64,000 nt of DNA, from NCBI GenBank assembly GCA_033220425.1, contig CM065648.1, positions 4,898,001-4,962,000 of the forward strand, written 5' to 3'. The notes beneath the pieces were generated by a model. It had not been told where the DNA came from. It saw nothing but the letters and a program-made list of their open reading frames with translations, and searched no databases. Positions 11,779-22,912 of the stretch are shown here, one piece after another (position 1 is the stretch's first letter; each line of letters opens with the position of its first letter). A program made the position numbers and the translations under genes. The DNA is from Lepraria neglecta (taxonomy: Eukaryota; Ascomycota; Lecanoromycetes; Lecanorales; Stereocaulaceae).

Positions 11779-12922
11779 CGCAGTACACGATGTCTCCAGT
11801 AGGTATGAGCGTAGAAGATGCGAAGATGCAGGTATGAGAGTTAAAGGGAACGAGGAAGGGTGAAAGTAGAAGGAAGCGGGGCGGTAAAGTCACTCCCGTC
11901 CTCTTCCTTAGAGATGGCTCAGATCACGCATTCACTCTCAAGTCCTGTATAGGATATTCATTCCAGTGGGAAGGCGTCCTTTTTTTTTTTGAATAGTCAA
12001 CGCGTCTCCCAGGACGAGGAGTGCAACAGGACCCGCTAGGAGTTGGTAGTCCTTGATGTGGAGACTTCAATGCTGGCTTCTGATTAGCACACGTGGTCGG
12101 TCCTCGCCCGCCAGGTCACAGATGTCAATGGCAAAATCGAAGGTCTGTGAACTCGATATTGAAGTCGCGATAATGGCGCCAAATCACATGTTTTTTGGCG
12201 CGGCTTGGCATCTCAAGGCGACAAAAATCTGCCCCCAGCTAGGAGTCCGACTCGCAAGTTGCGCGCAATATATGCTAAACATCTTTAAGTCGTTGCTCGC
12301 AGTGGTCGTGGACGCAAGATGCGTCTATTCATATATCATATTATGTAGATTCATTATAGAGTCTACAGAAGCTTGAATTATTGATACAGGGCGCTCAGAC
12401 ATATGAGGCCTGCTTAGGCATGAGCCCTGCCAAGACTCATGCTTAGTCAGGCCCAGCCCTATGAGCTTGCATATCAAGCTTGTTGACCTTCCATGGTCTT
12501 CCACCGCTAGCTCTGTTAGGTCTAGCTCAGGGGCTGCCGCAGCCGCCCGCCTATATAAATCCTTCGTCGCGCCCATATGGCCTTCCTTCCTTAGATTCGA
12601 TATCCTAGTCTATTCCACCCCTATAACTTGACTCTAGGTGGCACCGTGACAAAGCTCATCTTCCACATAGAACAATAATCATCCTTTACCACCAACACTA
12701 CTATTATGAACATACAGGAAAACCCCGTATCAATTATATTTAGATATTATATAATAGTCCCTCTATAAGCCCTATAATTGGCTAGATAATCCTCTCTACT
12801 AGTACGTCTAAGTCGCTATTACTATCGGCGTCCTAATCTCTATCTAGATATAAATCCGAGTCTAAATAAATAATATCCTCTCTATTAAACTCGCTATTTC
12901 TAGAATTATCTTCTTATTATAG
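11779..12922. other. Intergenic grading into repeat-rich, TA-rich DNA
   Basis: The first 250 bp is Kar5 upstream sequence with a run of ten T at about 11980. From about 12390 the composition changes. A GC-rich stretch ending in CTATATAAATCC (near 12552) is followed by TA-rich DNA that looks RIP-mutated up to the retrotransposon border at 12923. On the minus strand 12660-12920 can be read as acidic coding sequence broken by TAA/TAG codons (for example DIIYLDSDLYLDRD), which continues beyond the retrotransposon at 19464. It is probably part of an older element. Confidence 0.4.
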
Positions 12923-12927
12923 CTTAG

Positions 12928-13334
12928 TGTTACGACCCACGGCGGTTGGTAACCTAACGGTGCGATAACCGGGTATGGGTGTAGGCGTCTTATGCTTCTG
13001 TGGGAGAGGAGTCACTCAGGTAGAATGGCAGTCTTCGTGTGTGTAGGTAGTCAATGCGTTCTATATTGATAACTAGTAAAGTATAGTGCAAGGAGTACCA
13101 GGAAGATTAACCAAGTTGAACACGCTGTTCCAAACAGTGGGCAAAGCCCCGTATATGTAGATATAAGAAATCCTGCCAAGCATCTTATGAGCGCTCGATC
13201 GCTCAGCGCTCCAGCGCTTATCAATCCTGATCGCTTGATCGCTCAGCGCTCCAGCGCTCATCGCTTAAGCTGCTAGTCCTGTCTGTAGTACCTTGTCCTA
13301 TAGGACAGTCCTGTCAGAACCCATAGTTCTAATA
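12928..13334 (-). repeat. Left (3') LTR of the Gypsy element
   Basis: It begins TGTTACGACC and ends TTCTAATA, where the partner LTR has TTCTAACA. It aligns end to end with the right LTR at the same 407-bp length. Differences are mostly C/T or G/A. It contains repeated blocks built on AGCGCTC and GATCGCT. Confidence 0.93.
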
Positions 13335-13337
13335 CTA

Positions 13338-13350
13338 GCCCCCTCCTTTA
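13338..13350 (-). other. Polypurine tract next to the 3' LTR
   Basis: On the minus strand the sequence just before the left LTR is AAAGGAGGGGGCTAG. A purine run at this place is the expected primer for plus-strand DNA synthesis and supports the minus-strand orientation of the element. Confidence 0.6.
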
Positions 13351-13802
13351 GATTTCTCGTCCCGAGAAACCATCCATCCTTTATACTACCTCATCGTACT
13401 AAACGATCTAAGGACCCTATCGTCCGTCGCACCGAACTTTCTAAGGAGCTCTTAGAAGCTGTTATACGTCCTTGTAATAACTGTACCCGCTTAGGTAGAC
13501 AGTATCTAGTAGGATCCAGTTCCGACCGTTGTTCCGCCTGCGTAGCTAGTGGTAAGAAGTATAACCTTGTAGTATCGCCCCTTAAGATACGTCGTATTAA
13601 AAATGCGCGAAAGAAAGTTCGCACCGAGATTCGTGAAATAGTCGCTAAGCTCGCACGATTATAAGCGGAGGAAGATTATATTGAAGATAAGAAGAGACGG
13701 CTTATTGAAAGAGAACTCTTAAATATCGCGGAGTTAGAGGAGGACCAACGGGCCTCCTCGGACACTCCGGACAACCTTATATTCAACGTCGGTTCCGAGT
13801 AG
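13350..13802 (+). pseudogene. Antisense accessory ORF of the retrotransposon with a Zn2Cys6-like pattern
   Basis: On the strand opposite gag-pol, between the chromodomain and the 3' LTR, a frame runs from the LTR edge to 13800-13802 with one internal stop (TAA 13662-13664). The core is RPCNNCTRLGRQ, then Y, 8 residues, CSAC, 6 residues, Y. Spacing is C-x2-C-x6-Y-x8-C-x2-C-x6-Y, which is the fungal binuclear zinc cluster spacing with the third and sixth Cys replaced by Tyr. TGT/TGC to TAT/TAC is the change RIP makes. A basic, then acidic helical stretch follows (KIRRIKNARKKVR, EDKKRRLIERELL). A protein function is inferred only from the pattern. Confidence 0.6.
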
Positions 13803-13859
13803 TTCGACCTCCCCCCGGCCTAGAGGGCCCCGAGAGTTTCGACTAGTCTTCTCTTGTCT

Positions 13860-16800
13860 CCGATGAAACTCTTATAGGCGTTCCCCGCAATTCCCCGCAA
13901 GGTTCCTAAGAGGTTCCCAGGTACTTTCCGTTTCGTCGTACCCTTTCTATTTAACTAGATAGAACTAATTTCTTCTATCTAGGATCCTCTTAACCTTATA
14001 CTCTGTTTCTTCCTTAATATTATAATAAAACATTTCTTAGAGTAGTATATTAGAGTCTGCTAGCTCCAGAAGTAAGATATAGAATACTAGATATACTTTA
14101 GCGTCAGGTAGAAGCTCGAGTTTATAGTTAACGGCCCCCTTTACCTTCTTAATTAAGAATAGTCCGACCTTAATATAATCTAATTTCTTACTTGGTCTCG
14201 TTATCTTTATGTTTTTTATTAGGAGGTATACTTTATCCCCCTCTTTAAGCTAAGGAATATTCTTTCTTCTACTATTGATCTATCCCTTTAACTTATTATT
14301 TAAGCTCTTAATCGTCCTTTATATATCTTTATATAAATTCTTCAGCTCTTCTACCTTAACTAAGGCTTTTTCTATATTAGGTCCGTCCCTAACTTGCAGA
14401 AATATATTTATATTCTTTCCGTAATTGGTAAAGAATAGTGTCAGACCTATCGTATCTAATCTTTTATTATTATATACTAGTTATACTATCGGAAGTAGTA
14501 AAACCTAGTTATCTTGTTTCAGGTTCATATAATGTCTTAAGTATACTTCCATTATTTGGTTCGTACGTTCTATTTGTCTATCAGTCTATAGATAGTACGC
14601 CGTTAACATCTGAAGTTTAGTTCCAATTACTATAATCAGCGTTCTCTAGTAGTTGGAAGTGAATAACTTGTCTCTGTCAGATATTATCGACTTAGGTATG
14701 CTATAATCCCTTATCAGCTTGTCCAGTAGTATAAAAGCTAATTAGTCTACTTTATACATCTCTTTGAATAGTATTATAATCGTATACTTCGTGAGTTTAT
14801 CTATAATAACCATAATTAAGTCAAAGATATCCTGCGTAGCTGGATCCTTCAAAGGTAGTAGTTTAATTATAAAGTCTATTATAATATTATCCTATAGTGA
14901 TTCTGGTATAGGCGCAAATTGAATTTGCCCGTACTTGGCATATCATATAGACTTATTCTGCTAGCATTGAATACATTCTTTAATATATTGTTCAACGCGT
15001 GTCCGAAGCTTCGGCGCTGCGTATCCCCGTCCTAGGAGTTCCATAGTCTTAGATACTCCAGGGTAACCTTGTAAAGGGTCATCATAGTAATCCCTGATCA
15101 CCTCTTCAACGTATACATCAGGTAAGTAAGTTTTTTCCTGGTATCTGAGCAACACTAAATCTAGTTGATCCTATCGTAGCTTTGTTACAAATACATCGTT
15201 ATTATAGGCCTTTACGATTCTATTAGTTATATCAGGTCCTGATATACAAAGGGTCATTACCAATACTTGATACGGCACTAATAATCCATCGGCTTCCCGT
15301 TTTAGGATTAGTCATTCTATAACATTCTTTTCTTCTATATAGTCTAATCGCCTACTAAGCGTATCTACTCGACCATTATCTTTCCCTGGGGTATAGGTTA
15401 TTTTGAACTTATATTATCCGAGTAGTTCTAACTATCTAACTTATCTTCTGTTTAACTCTTTTATCGTTGTAAAATTAAGAAGATTCTTATAATCCGTAAA
15501 GATGGTTAAGTCCGAGTAGCTTTCTACGTACACTCTCTAATTTTAAAGTACACATACTACGGCAAGTAGTTCTTTGTCGTGTATATCGTAGTTTTGTTCT
15601 ACTACTAACATTTTTCGTGAAAAGTAGGCAACTGGATACCACTTTTGGTTCTTCATTTAATAAAGGTATACTCCGATTACAAGATCCAAGGTATCTATTT
15701 CGATACGAGCCGGTTCGTTAGCTTAAAAGGTATAGAGCACTAGTAGATCTGTATATGCTTTTTTTAACGTATTAAACGACTTTTATTATTCTTGTCCCTA
15801 TATAAATCCAATATCTTTCTTAGTAATATCCGTAAGTAGAAGTACTTTCTTTAAGTAGCCTTTAATAAACTTCCTATTAAAGTTAGCAAATCCTAAGAAA
15901 CTTTGTACTACTTTGACGTCCTGTGGTATAGGCCATTCCGCTATAGCTTTGATTTTCTCTAGGCTTATACTAATACCTTTTGTGCTAACTATAAATCCTA
16001 GGAACTCGACAGAGTCCCTGTAAAATTCGCACTTTTCCGGTTTAAGGAGAAGTCCCGCTTATAATAGGCATTCAATAACGTCCTATATATACTTAATATA
16101 TTCTTCCTTTTTCTTAGAGTAAATCAAGATATCGTCGAGGTACGCTATCGCTATTCGATCTAAGTGTGCTTGTACAACGTTATTAATAAGTGCTTAGCAG
16201 GTTACTAGTGCGTTGGTGAGTCTAAACAGTATTACTAGATACTCGTAATGGCCATATCTAGTCCGGAAGGCAGTTTTCCATTCTTTACCTTCTTTTATCT
16301 AGATTAGATTGTATATACCCCTAAGATCTAGTTTCGTAAATATCTTTACCTTGCTGAGCCAATCCTGTAGCTCGCTGATATTTGGCAAAGGATACCTATT
16401 TTTTATAGTAATGTCGTTTAACTTTCGATAGTCGACACATAGCTATAAGCTTCCGTCCTTCTTCGGCGCGAAGAGGATTAGATAACCTGCTAGTAATTTG
16501 GATTCCCGAATAAATCCTTTCTTAAGGTTCTTATCGATATACCCGCAAAGTATAGTAAGTTCCTTTTCCGATAATATATAGATAGGTCTAAATATCGGCG
16601 CCTTGCCAGTTTCGAGTTCGATCTTATAATCCTATAGCTAGTACTTAGGTAACGCTTTTATACTCATCTCTTCCTCGAATAGGTATACCTACCATTTATA
16701 TTCCCGAGGGATTATAGAAGGTTCGTCTTTTCCTTTAATAGCTCTCTCTTTAGTATCCTACTAACCTTTACTAGTAACTAAGGAGTCGAGCCTTCTCTCT

Positions 16801-18960
16801 TAGAAGTCACTCTTATCGTTTAAGAATAAAGTAATATATACTTCAACCGGTCTTCGGTTCTTTCTCTTATCTATTATTATCCACTATCAACTAATAGGTC
16901 TGATACTGGTAACGTTTCTAGATCATCCGAATTTAAGTTCTTTCGTCTTCTAGTTGATTTCTAGATTATATTTATTTAACTAAGGCATTCCTAAAATGAT
17001 ATTATAAGTGGCTATCCCAACTATATCGAATGTAATCTCCTTGTAGTATTACTAAATTATTACTGGTAGGGAGTATGTTTCCTCCTCTACTTTTCCTGTT
17101 AAGAATACTAACCCGTTGGCCAGGCGTAGCTTGTAAGATAATTTCTTCTTTCGGGTTAGTAGGCCGCTTAAGTCCACTAAACTCCTTAAGATGAAATTTC
17201 CTGTAGCTCCGCTGTCTATTATCGCTACGGTCCGCTATCTATTAATATTTACTAGTACAATAATATAAGTATGGTATTAGGCGGAATATAATTATTGTTT
17301 AGGGAATAACGTATTAATCTCCTCATGCTTCCCTGTAGTATAAGAGATCATTCTTTTCCCTGTAATAGTAGGAAGCCGTATACTTCCTTTATACCTCTGT
17401 GCGGAATATATTTATTATATAGGTAGCTATACTATAGTACTTGGTTGTAAGCTCCTCTCTTAAAGACTTTAAGTAAGTTATTTCTTTCCTTTTCCTACTT
17501 CTCTATAAAGTATAGGAAGTAGTAATACTTCCTCTTACTTGCAAGATACTATTAGTATCTATCTTCTTTATACTTATACTACTATATTTCTCTATAGTAA
17601 GCTTTTTTAAGTAAGGGTACCGTATATTCTTTCGCCAGACGGCCTCTTTCCTCTCTATATACTAAATAATCGGGTAGTATATATTCAGTATATAGAACCT
17701 CGCTATATTACTAATATTCCCTATCATATCGATAGTCTCGTATAGGTTCGTCCCATTTGGGTTTTATAGATAATTACTTATTTAATACGCCTTGTACTTT
17801 ACTTTCGATTTCGTCGAAGAGTTTATATTCGTCTTTGTCCAATTAAGGTTCATTAATTTCTAGCAATTTTCCTTCTACTTGGGATATAGTAGATCTAGGT
17901 TCGGGTATCGACGCTGGTCTCTCTAGACTAGCTTTCCGCTGTTCCTAATCCGTCTTATACTATTAAGATCTATCACTATCCCTATAGTAATACCTCTATA
18001 CTTCTTTATTGAATTCTGATTCGAAGGTATCATCTTCCGAATCCTGACTTAATTCTTCTGTGTCGTAGAGTAACCATATTTCTCCGGAGTTCTCCTCGTT
18101 ATCTAGAGGTCCTCCTTCTATTATGTTAATCTGCGGTCGGTATACTATATTCTTCGACCTGCAGTCTCTAGCTATATAGCCCAGTTTGCTATAGCTATAG
18201 TAAGTAATTACTTTCTTTCCCCCGTACTGCTTTTTCCCTTTAAAGTTTCCTTTCTTCTTTCCTATCTAAATAAAGTTAATCTCTATTAGTACTATACTAC
18301 GGTAAGTGTTACGTTCCCCGTAGTCTTATTAGTAATTCCTTGTTTTCGAAAAGAATCCCTTATATCAGGTTCCGCTAACTCCTCTGTTATACCGTTTCTC
18401 TATAGATTATTCGAATAGTTTATTATCAATCTCGATCGCATTTTTAATAAGTCCGTCTAGAGTATTGATTACTCCTCTGAATCTTATAAGCTCGTCTTTA
18501 ACATTATCTTTAAGGCCTCGATAATATATTATTATCAGTATATCATTATCCCAGCCTGTTTTAGTAGCGTATATTTGAAATTAAGTTGAAAACTCTAACG
18601 CTGACTTCTTCTACTTTATATACTAAATGATATGTATTACTACGTTTACCTTGTTGGAAGGTCCGAATATACGGCGGATTTCAACTATAAATTTTGGCAT
18701 ACTTTCTATCCATAACTTAACGTCGCTGTCTTCGTCGTCGTCTTCTATATATTTCTTTAGGAAAGGTTCGACCTACTTTTGGGCCCGTCCTCGTAGGTAC
18801 GATATGGCGAAGGTAGTGTATCTGGTTACTAGGAGCAAGTCTCCCTGGAACAGAAGGTATAGTTATACTTATATAAGCTATAGCTCAAGCTTGTCCCTGT
18901 CTCCGTAGTATAGGTCTGGTACTGTAACCTTGATCCTTTTTCTAGATCCTTCGTCTATAG
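13860..18960 (-). pseudogene. Gag-pol of the Gypsy element, RIP-degraded
   Basis: Domains in order of translation (right to left): a gag zinc knuckle at about 18200-18157, where the second Cys and the His of CCHC read as Tyr; an aspartic protease with AIIDSGATGNFI at about 17230-17181; a reverse transcriptase with [10 protein letters not shown] and CVDYRKLND at about 16500-16385 and AYLDDILIY at about 16160-16121; a zinc-binding integrase domain at 15155-14961 (GYPGVSKTMELLGRGYA ... CIQC); an integrase core with VIIDKLTKYT, ISDRDKLFTS and QIERTNQIMEVYLRHY at about 14830-14530, holding the D, D and E; and a chromodomain at about 14013-13870 (EYKVKRILDRRN ... KGYDETESTWEPL). In-frame TAG/TAA codons occur throughout, consistent with C-to-T change at CpA. 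Confidence 0.88.
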
Positions 18961-19051
18961 TTTAGCGTCTCTAGCCAGTAACCATTAAGGTACTTAGGGT
19001 AGGGTTTCTGCCTGAAGTTATTAAAGAACTTATCCCTTAGGGTGTTTAAAG

Positions 19052-19458
19052 TATTACGACCTACGGCAGTTAGTAACCTAACGGTGCGATAACCGGGTAT
19101 AGGTATAGGCGTCTTATGCTTCTGTAGGAGAGGAGTCACTCAGGTAGAATGGCAGTCTTCGTATATATAGGTAGTCAATGCATTCTATGTTAATAACTAG
19201 TAAAGTATAGTGCAAGGAGTACCAGGAAGATTAACCAAGTTAAACACGCTGTTCCAAATAGTAGGCAAAGCCCCGTATATATAGACATAAGAAATCCTGC
19301 CAAGCATCTTATGAGCGCTCGATCGCTTAGCGCTCCAGCGCTCATCAATCCTGATCACTTGATCGCTCAGCGCTCCAGCGCTCATCGCTTAAGCTGCTAG
19401 TCCTGTCTATAGTACCTTGTCCTACAGGACAGTCCTGTCAGAACCCATGGTTCTAACA
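19052..19458 (-). repeat. Right (5') LTR of the Gypsy element
   Basis: 407 bp, beginning TATTACGACC (partner TGTTACGACC) and ending TTCTAACA, followed by CTTAG. The differing first and last dinucleotides of the two LTRs are each explained by a CA/TG to TA change. Confidence 0.93.
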
Positions 19459-19463
19459 CTTAG

Positions 19464-20790
19464 CCTTTACTATTACGGCTTGGCCTTTACGTATTATTTG
19501 GTATACTATCCTCTATAGTTATACAATAATCTAAACCACTACGAGCGATATTCTCCGGAACATTAGGAGAGTGTCTTAGCTTCCGTATTTCAAGTACTGG
19601 AAAATCTACCCTAAGCTTACCTCCGCCTTTACCCTCTCCTGCCGCTTTTTCGTCCCTAGCTTACCCTACTACCACGTCCACCGGGTGACGTCCAGGTAAG
19701 TTATGTTACCTCAAGACACTATAACCTTTGATCCCGTGAGGTCGGGCTGCGCTGCGCCGTATAGAATAAAGGTTTTAGATTAGGCTCCTTCGACACACTA
19801 TGTCTACGCCCCCTCCAATCTTATACCCCCTACCTAACTCTACTTTCCTTCTTTCTTTAAACCACTCGACGAGAGCCTGTCTTAATTTTATCCATCCGGA
19901 CGTTCCTCGTTATTGATTCGATATGCCTAGGTGGCGAGCTGTTGACCTGATCGCCCAAGCCAACACGAATGGTTACAAGAGAGGGGCGTATAAGGACCTC
20001 GATGTCAACAGTCGCCGTGGAAAACATGTCGAAGAAATGAAGAGGAACTAGGACGCGACTCTTTAGAGGTATATAATGTAAGGCTGGCCTGCCATACTCA
20101 ATGATAGCTGTCAATCTGGATTACCAACCGATGGACCACTATTGTCAACATGAGTTTCCTGAAATACGGCAAGCTACAGAGTATACATGAACCAGCATGG
20201 TCCATAGCATCAGCACTATCGCTTGCGCGGAGTTTACTCCTTTCATCTCCAAAGGGCGACTTTGCGCGGAGCGCTTGCTGAGGTAAGTCATGGTCCAATG
20301 CGCCTGCCGCTGTGATGGTAGGAAAGCAGAGCCGGGGGGAGTAATGAAACCCCCAGCACTGCTTCCTCCTATGTATACAATGGTGAGAGGCAGGCACGAT
20401 GGCAATGTGCCTTCGAACTTCAGATCCTCACGCTTCCATTTCTTGTTCTTCTCTTTATCAAGCAACATTAAAGTATTCACTTGGTAGGTACAGCTACGCA
20501 CCTCTCGAATATGCAAAATACAGCCGCTAACGACTTATAGATGTATATTTGCTTGCATTTGCTGCTTCACACGTAAATACTGCCCCATGTCCAGCATTCC
20601 TGCACACATCGACTAACAATTCCGTGTAGCAGGCGATCCAACCGGCTCCAGACCTCCCCAGCTCCAGCTCCACATACTCCAGTTTCAGTAAATCTAACAT
20701 GTTCCATTAGCTTGTTACCGAAGGCTCTAGAAAGCTGACATTTGTTCGAATAGGCGCTGCAATACCTCACTCGTGTCCGACCCCCGAAAT
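19464..20790. other. Right flank of the retrotransposon: degraded repeat, then unassigned DNA
   Basis: About 19464-19700 on the minus strand reads as broken coding sequence (for example VPENIARSGLDYCITIED, KLRVDFPVLEIRKLRHS) with TAA/TAG stops. I do not recognise it. From about 19850 to 20790 the DNA has normal composition. A 123-codon minus-strand frame (20145-20516) exists, but nothing in it is family-like and I do not call it. The right end is upstream of the pseudogene at 20791. Confidence 0.35.
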
Positions 20791-21414
20791 ATGCCGAAGT
20801 CCAACTACACCATCACTGAACCACTGCGAGGGGCACTCATCGAGTGCTTCCGAGCCACCACCCGCCTAGTCCGACCGGAACTGCGTCGTCAACTCGTCCT
20901 AGTTGGCGACGCAGCCAGCATTGCCCACTCTTCGGTATTCAAAACCGAAGACGTGGATGTTGCAGCACCTCCCAGTGTGTTAATCCAAATCTAGGAGGCT
21001 ATTTCGGCCGGCGCCCCCAATTTCAGTCTCGAGTCCGACGGCAAGACCGCGTTCGATGCTCCGCAAGGCTTCCGAGTCCGAATCGACCTTATACAAATCG
21101 GCGACGGATGCATCCAACGGATCTACGTGGCAGAGCCCTTCCATGAAGGGTCTGTCGCGTCCAAGTCGGACTTGTTGAGATTGAGGGCCGTGACGGTGGT
21201 TGATCGTGGGAGTGATGGTGAAGTTGATGACTTTCGATGGCTATTGTCGGGGGTGGCGAGTGAGGGTCAAGTCCTACCAGTGCTAGACAAAGAGGAACTG
21301 GAGTATGTGATGAAAGCTGGGGGTTCTTGTCTGGGAAAGTTGGATCGCTTGGTGCTTGGAGCAGTTTTAGGTGCCAACAATAGCGCTATCGCTTACCAAC
21401 TTATATCTTCATAG
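20791..21414 (+). pseudogene. Nucleotidyltransferase-like protein gene with one in-frame stop
   Basis: From ATG 20791 (MPKSNYTITEPLRGAL) a 207-codon frame runs to the stop at 21414, interrupted only by TAG at 20992-20994. The reading continues normally after the stop (EAISAGAPNFSLESDG, GFRVRIDLIQIGDGCIQRIY, DLLRLRAVTVVDRGSDGEVDD). LVGDAASIAHSS followed by TEDVDVAAP resembles the G-x-A...T-x-D-x-D core of minimal nucleotidyltransferases, and DLLRLRAVTV followed by DDFRWLL fits the C-terminal helices of that fold. The assignment is tentative. CAG or TGG to TAG is a RIP-type change, and a RIP-mutated element ends about 1.3 kb away. Readthrough or an assembly error cannot be excluded. Confidence 0.6.
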
Positions 21415-21937
21415 TATGTATTTAAATACATATCTATGAGCATCAAAGCTTTCTGTCCCATGAAGTAGCTCGTACCTTGAGCACCTTTCCCCCTCCCATC
21501 CGAATTGAACTCAGCTTCGTTCCCGTTCCAGCAATGTGCATCACGCTCGATCTGAGCACAGGGCCGGGCCTTTCGCAATACTTCATTTCCTCGTCGAAAA
21601 GATGCTATAAATTAACAGTCCGATTCTTATTGACGTACAGAGTCCGATTGGGGCGCAGAGCTGACGCTGCAGTAGGAGGATCGTGACTGAGATGAACTCA
21701 GGATGTCGAACACGATTTGTGATATATGTATTCTTTCTGCTAGATACCCAAACCCTTGTTCAACAGACTCACCAGCCTGAGTCTGCGGTATTCCATTCAA
21801 ATTTTCCAGCCCCTCCATTCAAACCTGATTCCCAAGTGCCCTCATTCTAAGGGCCGATTGCATGATGACCACCCCAAGACCGGAACTCCGTCCATACTCC
21901 CATTGCTTCAGATTCCTTTCCTCCCTCACTTGTCAGT
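21415..21937. other. Intergenic, no supported gene
   Basis: Only short frames without recognisable features. The right part should hold the 3' UTR of the phosphoesterase gene. Confidence 0.4.
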
Positions 21938-22912
21938 CTAGCGAGCTCTCGGTAGCTCTACATCAACTAACCACGGCCTTTGCACTGGAAGGTCCCCACT
22001 GCCGGAGATAGACGCGTTGACGAACAGCGTCTGCTTGCCATGTTCGAGAGGATATTCATCTCCAACACAATGGCTGGTCGTACAGCATCTGTCCTGATTG
22101 TAACGCTCCAATTTCTTCAATTTCTGCTCAGCGTCCTCCTGTGTGTCGAATCTGGATGGTTCTAGGCCTGCGAGCTTTTCTACCAGAGGGGATCTGTGGT
22201 TGTCTATAGCTGTGAAATGGGTTGGTTGCTCGCCATAATAGTCTCGCCAGGTAACCAGTCTTGCGCCCCAACCTTCGTGAATATGCCCGAAGCAGTGTAC
22301 TCGTGGTCTGGCTCGGGCAACAGCTGCGAAAAGATATGGGCATCCTGCCCTTTCTCGACCATATGTGTAATCCATGATGCCTTTTGGTGGCCCATGAGTG
22401 ATGACGACGTCGACTCCTCTCTCGACGGAGAACTTGTGTCCTCGTTCTGGATGGTACTGAAATCCCCACGCGCCTAATGCAGGTGTATAGGGACTGGCAT
22501 AGACCGTCAGCAGCGCCCCGCTTTCGAGTGTGAAGTGGTGAGTCCCTTCGTCGAGGAGCATTATACCTGCGTCTTTCGCTTCTTCAAACAACTGCCTTGC
22601 CTCTCCTAGAGCTCCGTATTCTTTCGCAACGAGCTCTGGATCTAGTGGTGGCGTTGCTTCTGCGACTTTCTTCTCAAATACGGGAATATCCATGGTGAAA
22701 TCGTGATTACCCGCGATGGCCAGCTTAAGGGGTACATTGATGTCTTTAAGTAGTTGAATGGCGGTCCGGAACTCTTCTAGTTTGGAGCCGTCAGTAAGAT
22801 CGCCGCAATGGATGGCGACGTCCGCGCGTTGAAGGGGCCTATCTGCGGGGTTGAAGTCGATGCCGTGTGTGTCTGAGATGATAAGGAGACGAGTTTTGAT
22901 CTTTGAATCCAT
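21938..22912 (-). CDS. Calcineurin-like metallophosphoesterase, intronless
   Basis: A single 324-codon frame starts MDSKIKTRLLIISDTHG. All five metallophosphoesterase blocks are present in order: SDTHG (about residues 13-17), CGDLTDGS, AGNHDF, VITHGPPKG and CFGHIHEGWG. These supply the Asp/His/Asn ligands of a two-metal centre. Length and block spacing fit the MPPED/239FB-like single-domain fungal proteins, which are usually cytosolic with poorly defined substrates. No signal peptide or transmembrane segment is seen. The gene looks intact despite lying between two pseudogenes. Confidence 0.9.
   Translation of the reverse strand: MDSKIKTRLLIISDTHGIDFNPADRPLQRADVAIHCGDLTDGSKLEEFRTAIQLLKDINVPLKLAIAGNHDFTMDIPVFEKKVAEATPPLDPELVAKEYGALGEARQLFEEAKDAGIMLLDEGTHHFTLESGALLTVYASPYTPALGAWGFQYHPERGHKFSVERGVDVVITHGPPKGIMDYTYGRERAGCPYLFAAVARARPRVHCFGHIHEGWGARLVTWRDYYGEQPTHFTAIDNHRSPLVEKLAGLEPSRFDTQEDAEQKLKKLERYNQDRCCTTSHCVGDEYPLEHGKQTLFVNASISGSGDLPVQRPWLVDVELPRAR

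Larger units (their letters stand above)
12928..19458 (-). mobile_element. Ty3/Gypsy chromovirus-type LTR retrotransposon, complete but RIP-inactivated
   Basis: Two 407-bp LTRs bound about 5.7 kb of internal DNA. The 5-bp target duplication CTTAG is present at 12923-12927 and 19459-19463. Coding order on the minus strand is gag, protease, reverse transcriptase, RNase H, integrase, chromodomain, so the left LTR is the 3' LTR. A purine-rich tract sits just inside it. CA/TG dinucleotides are depleted, TA is abundant and stop codons are everywhere, as expected for RIP. Element size and domain order fit fungal chromoviruses. It cannot be autonomous. Confidence 0.93.

Noticed and set aside
20098-20516. 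Overlapping minus-strand frames of 99 and 123 codons
   Set aside because: No domain, signal peptide or splice logic; two frames compete on the same strand.
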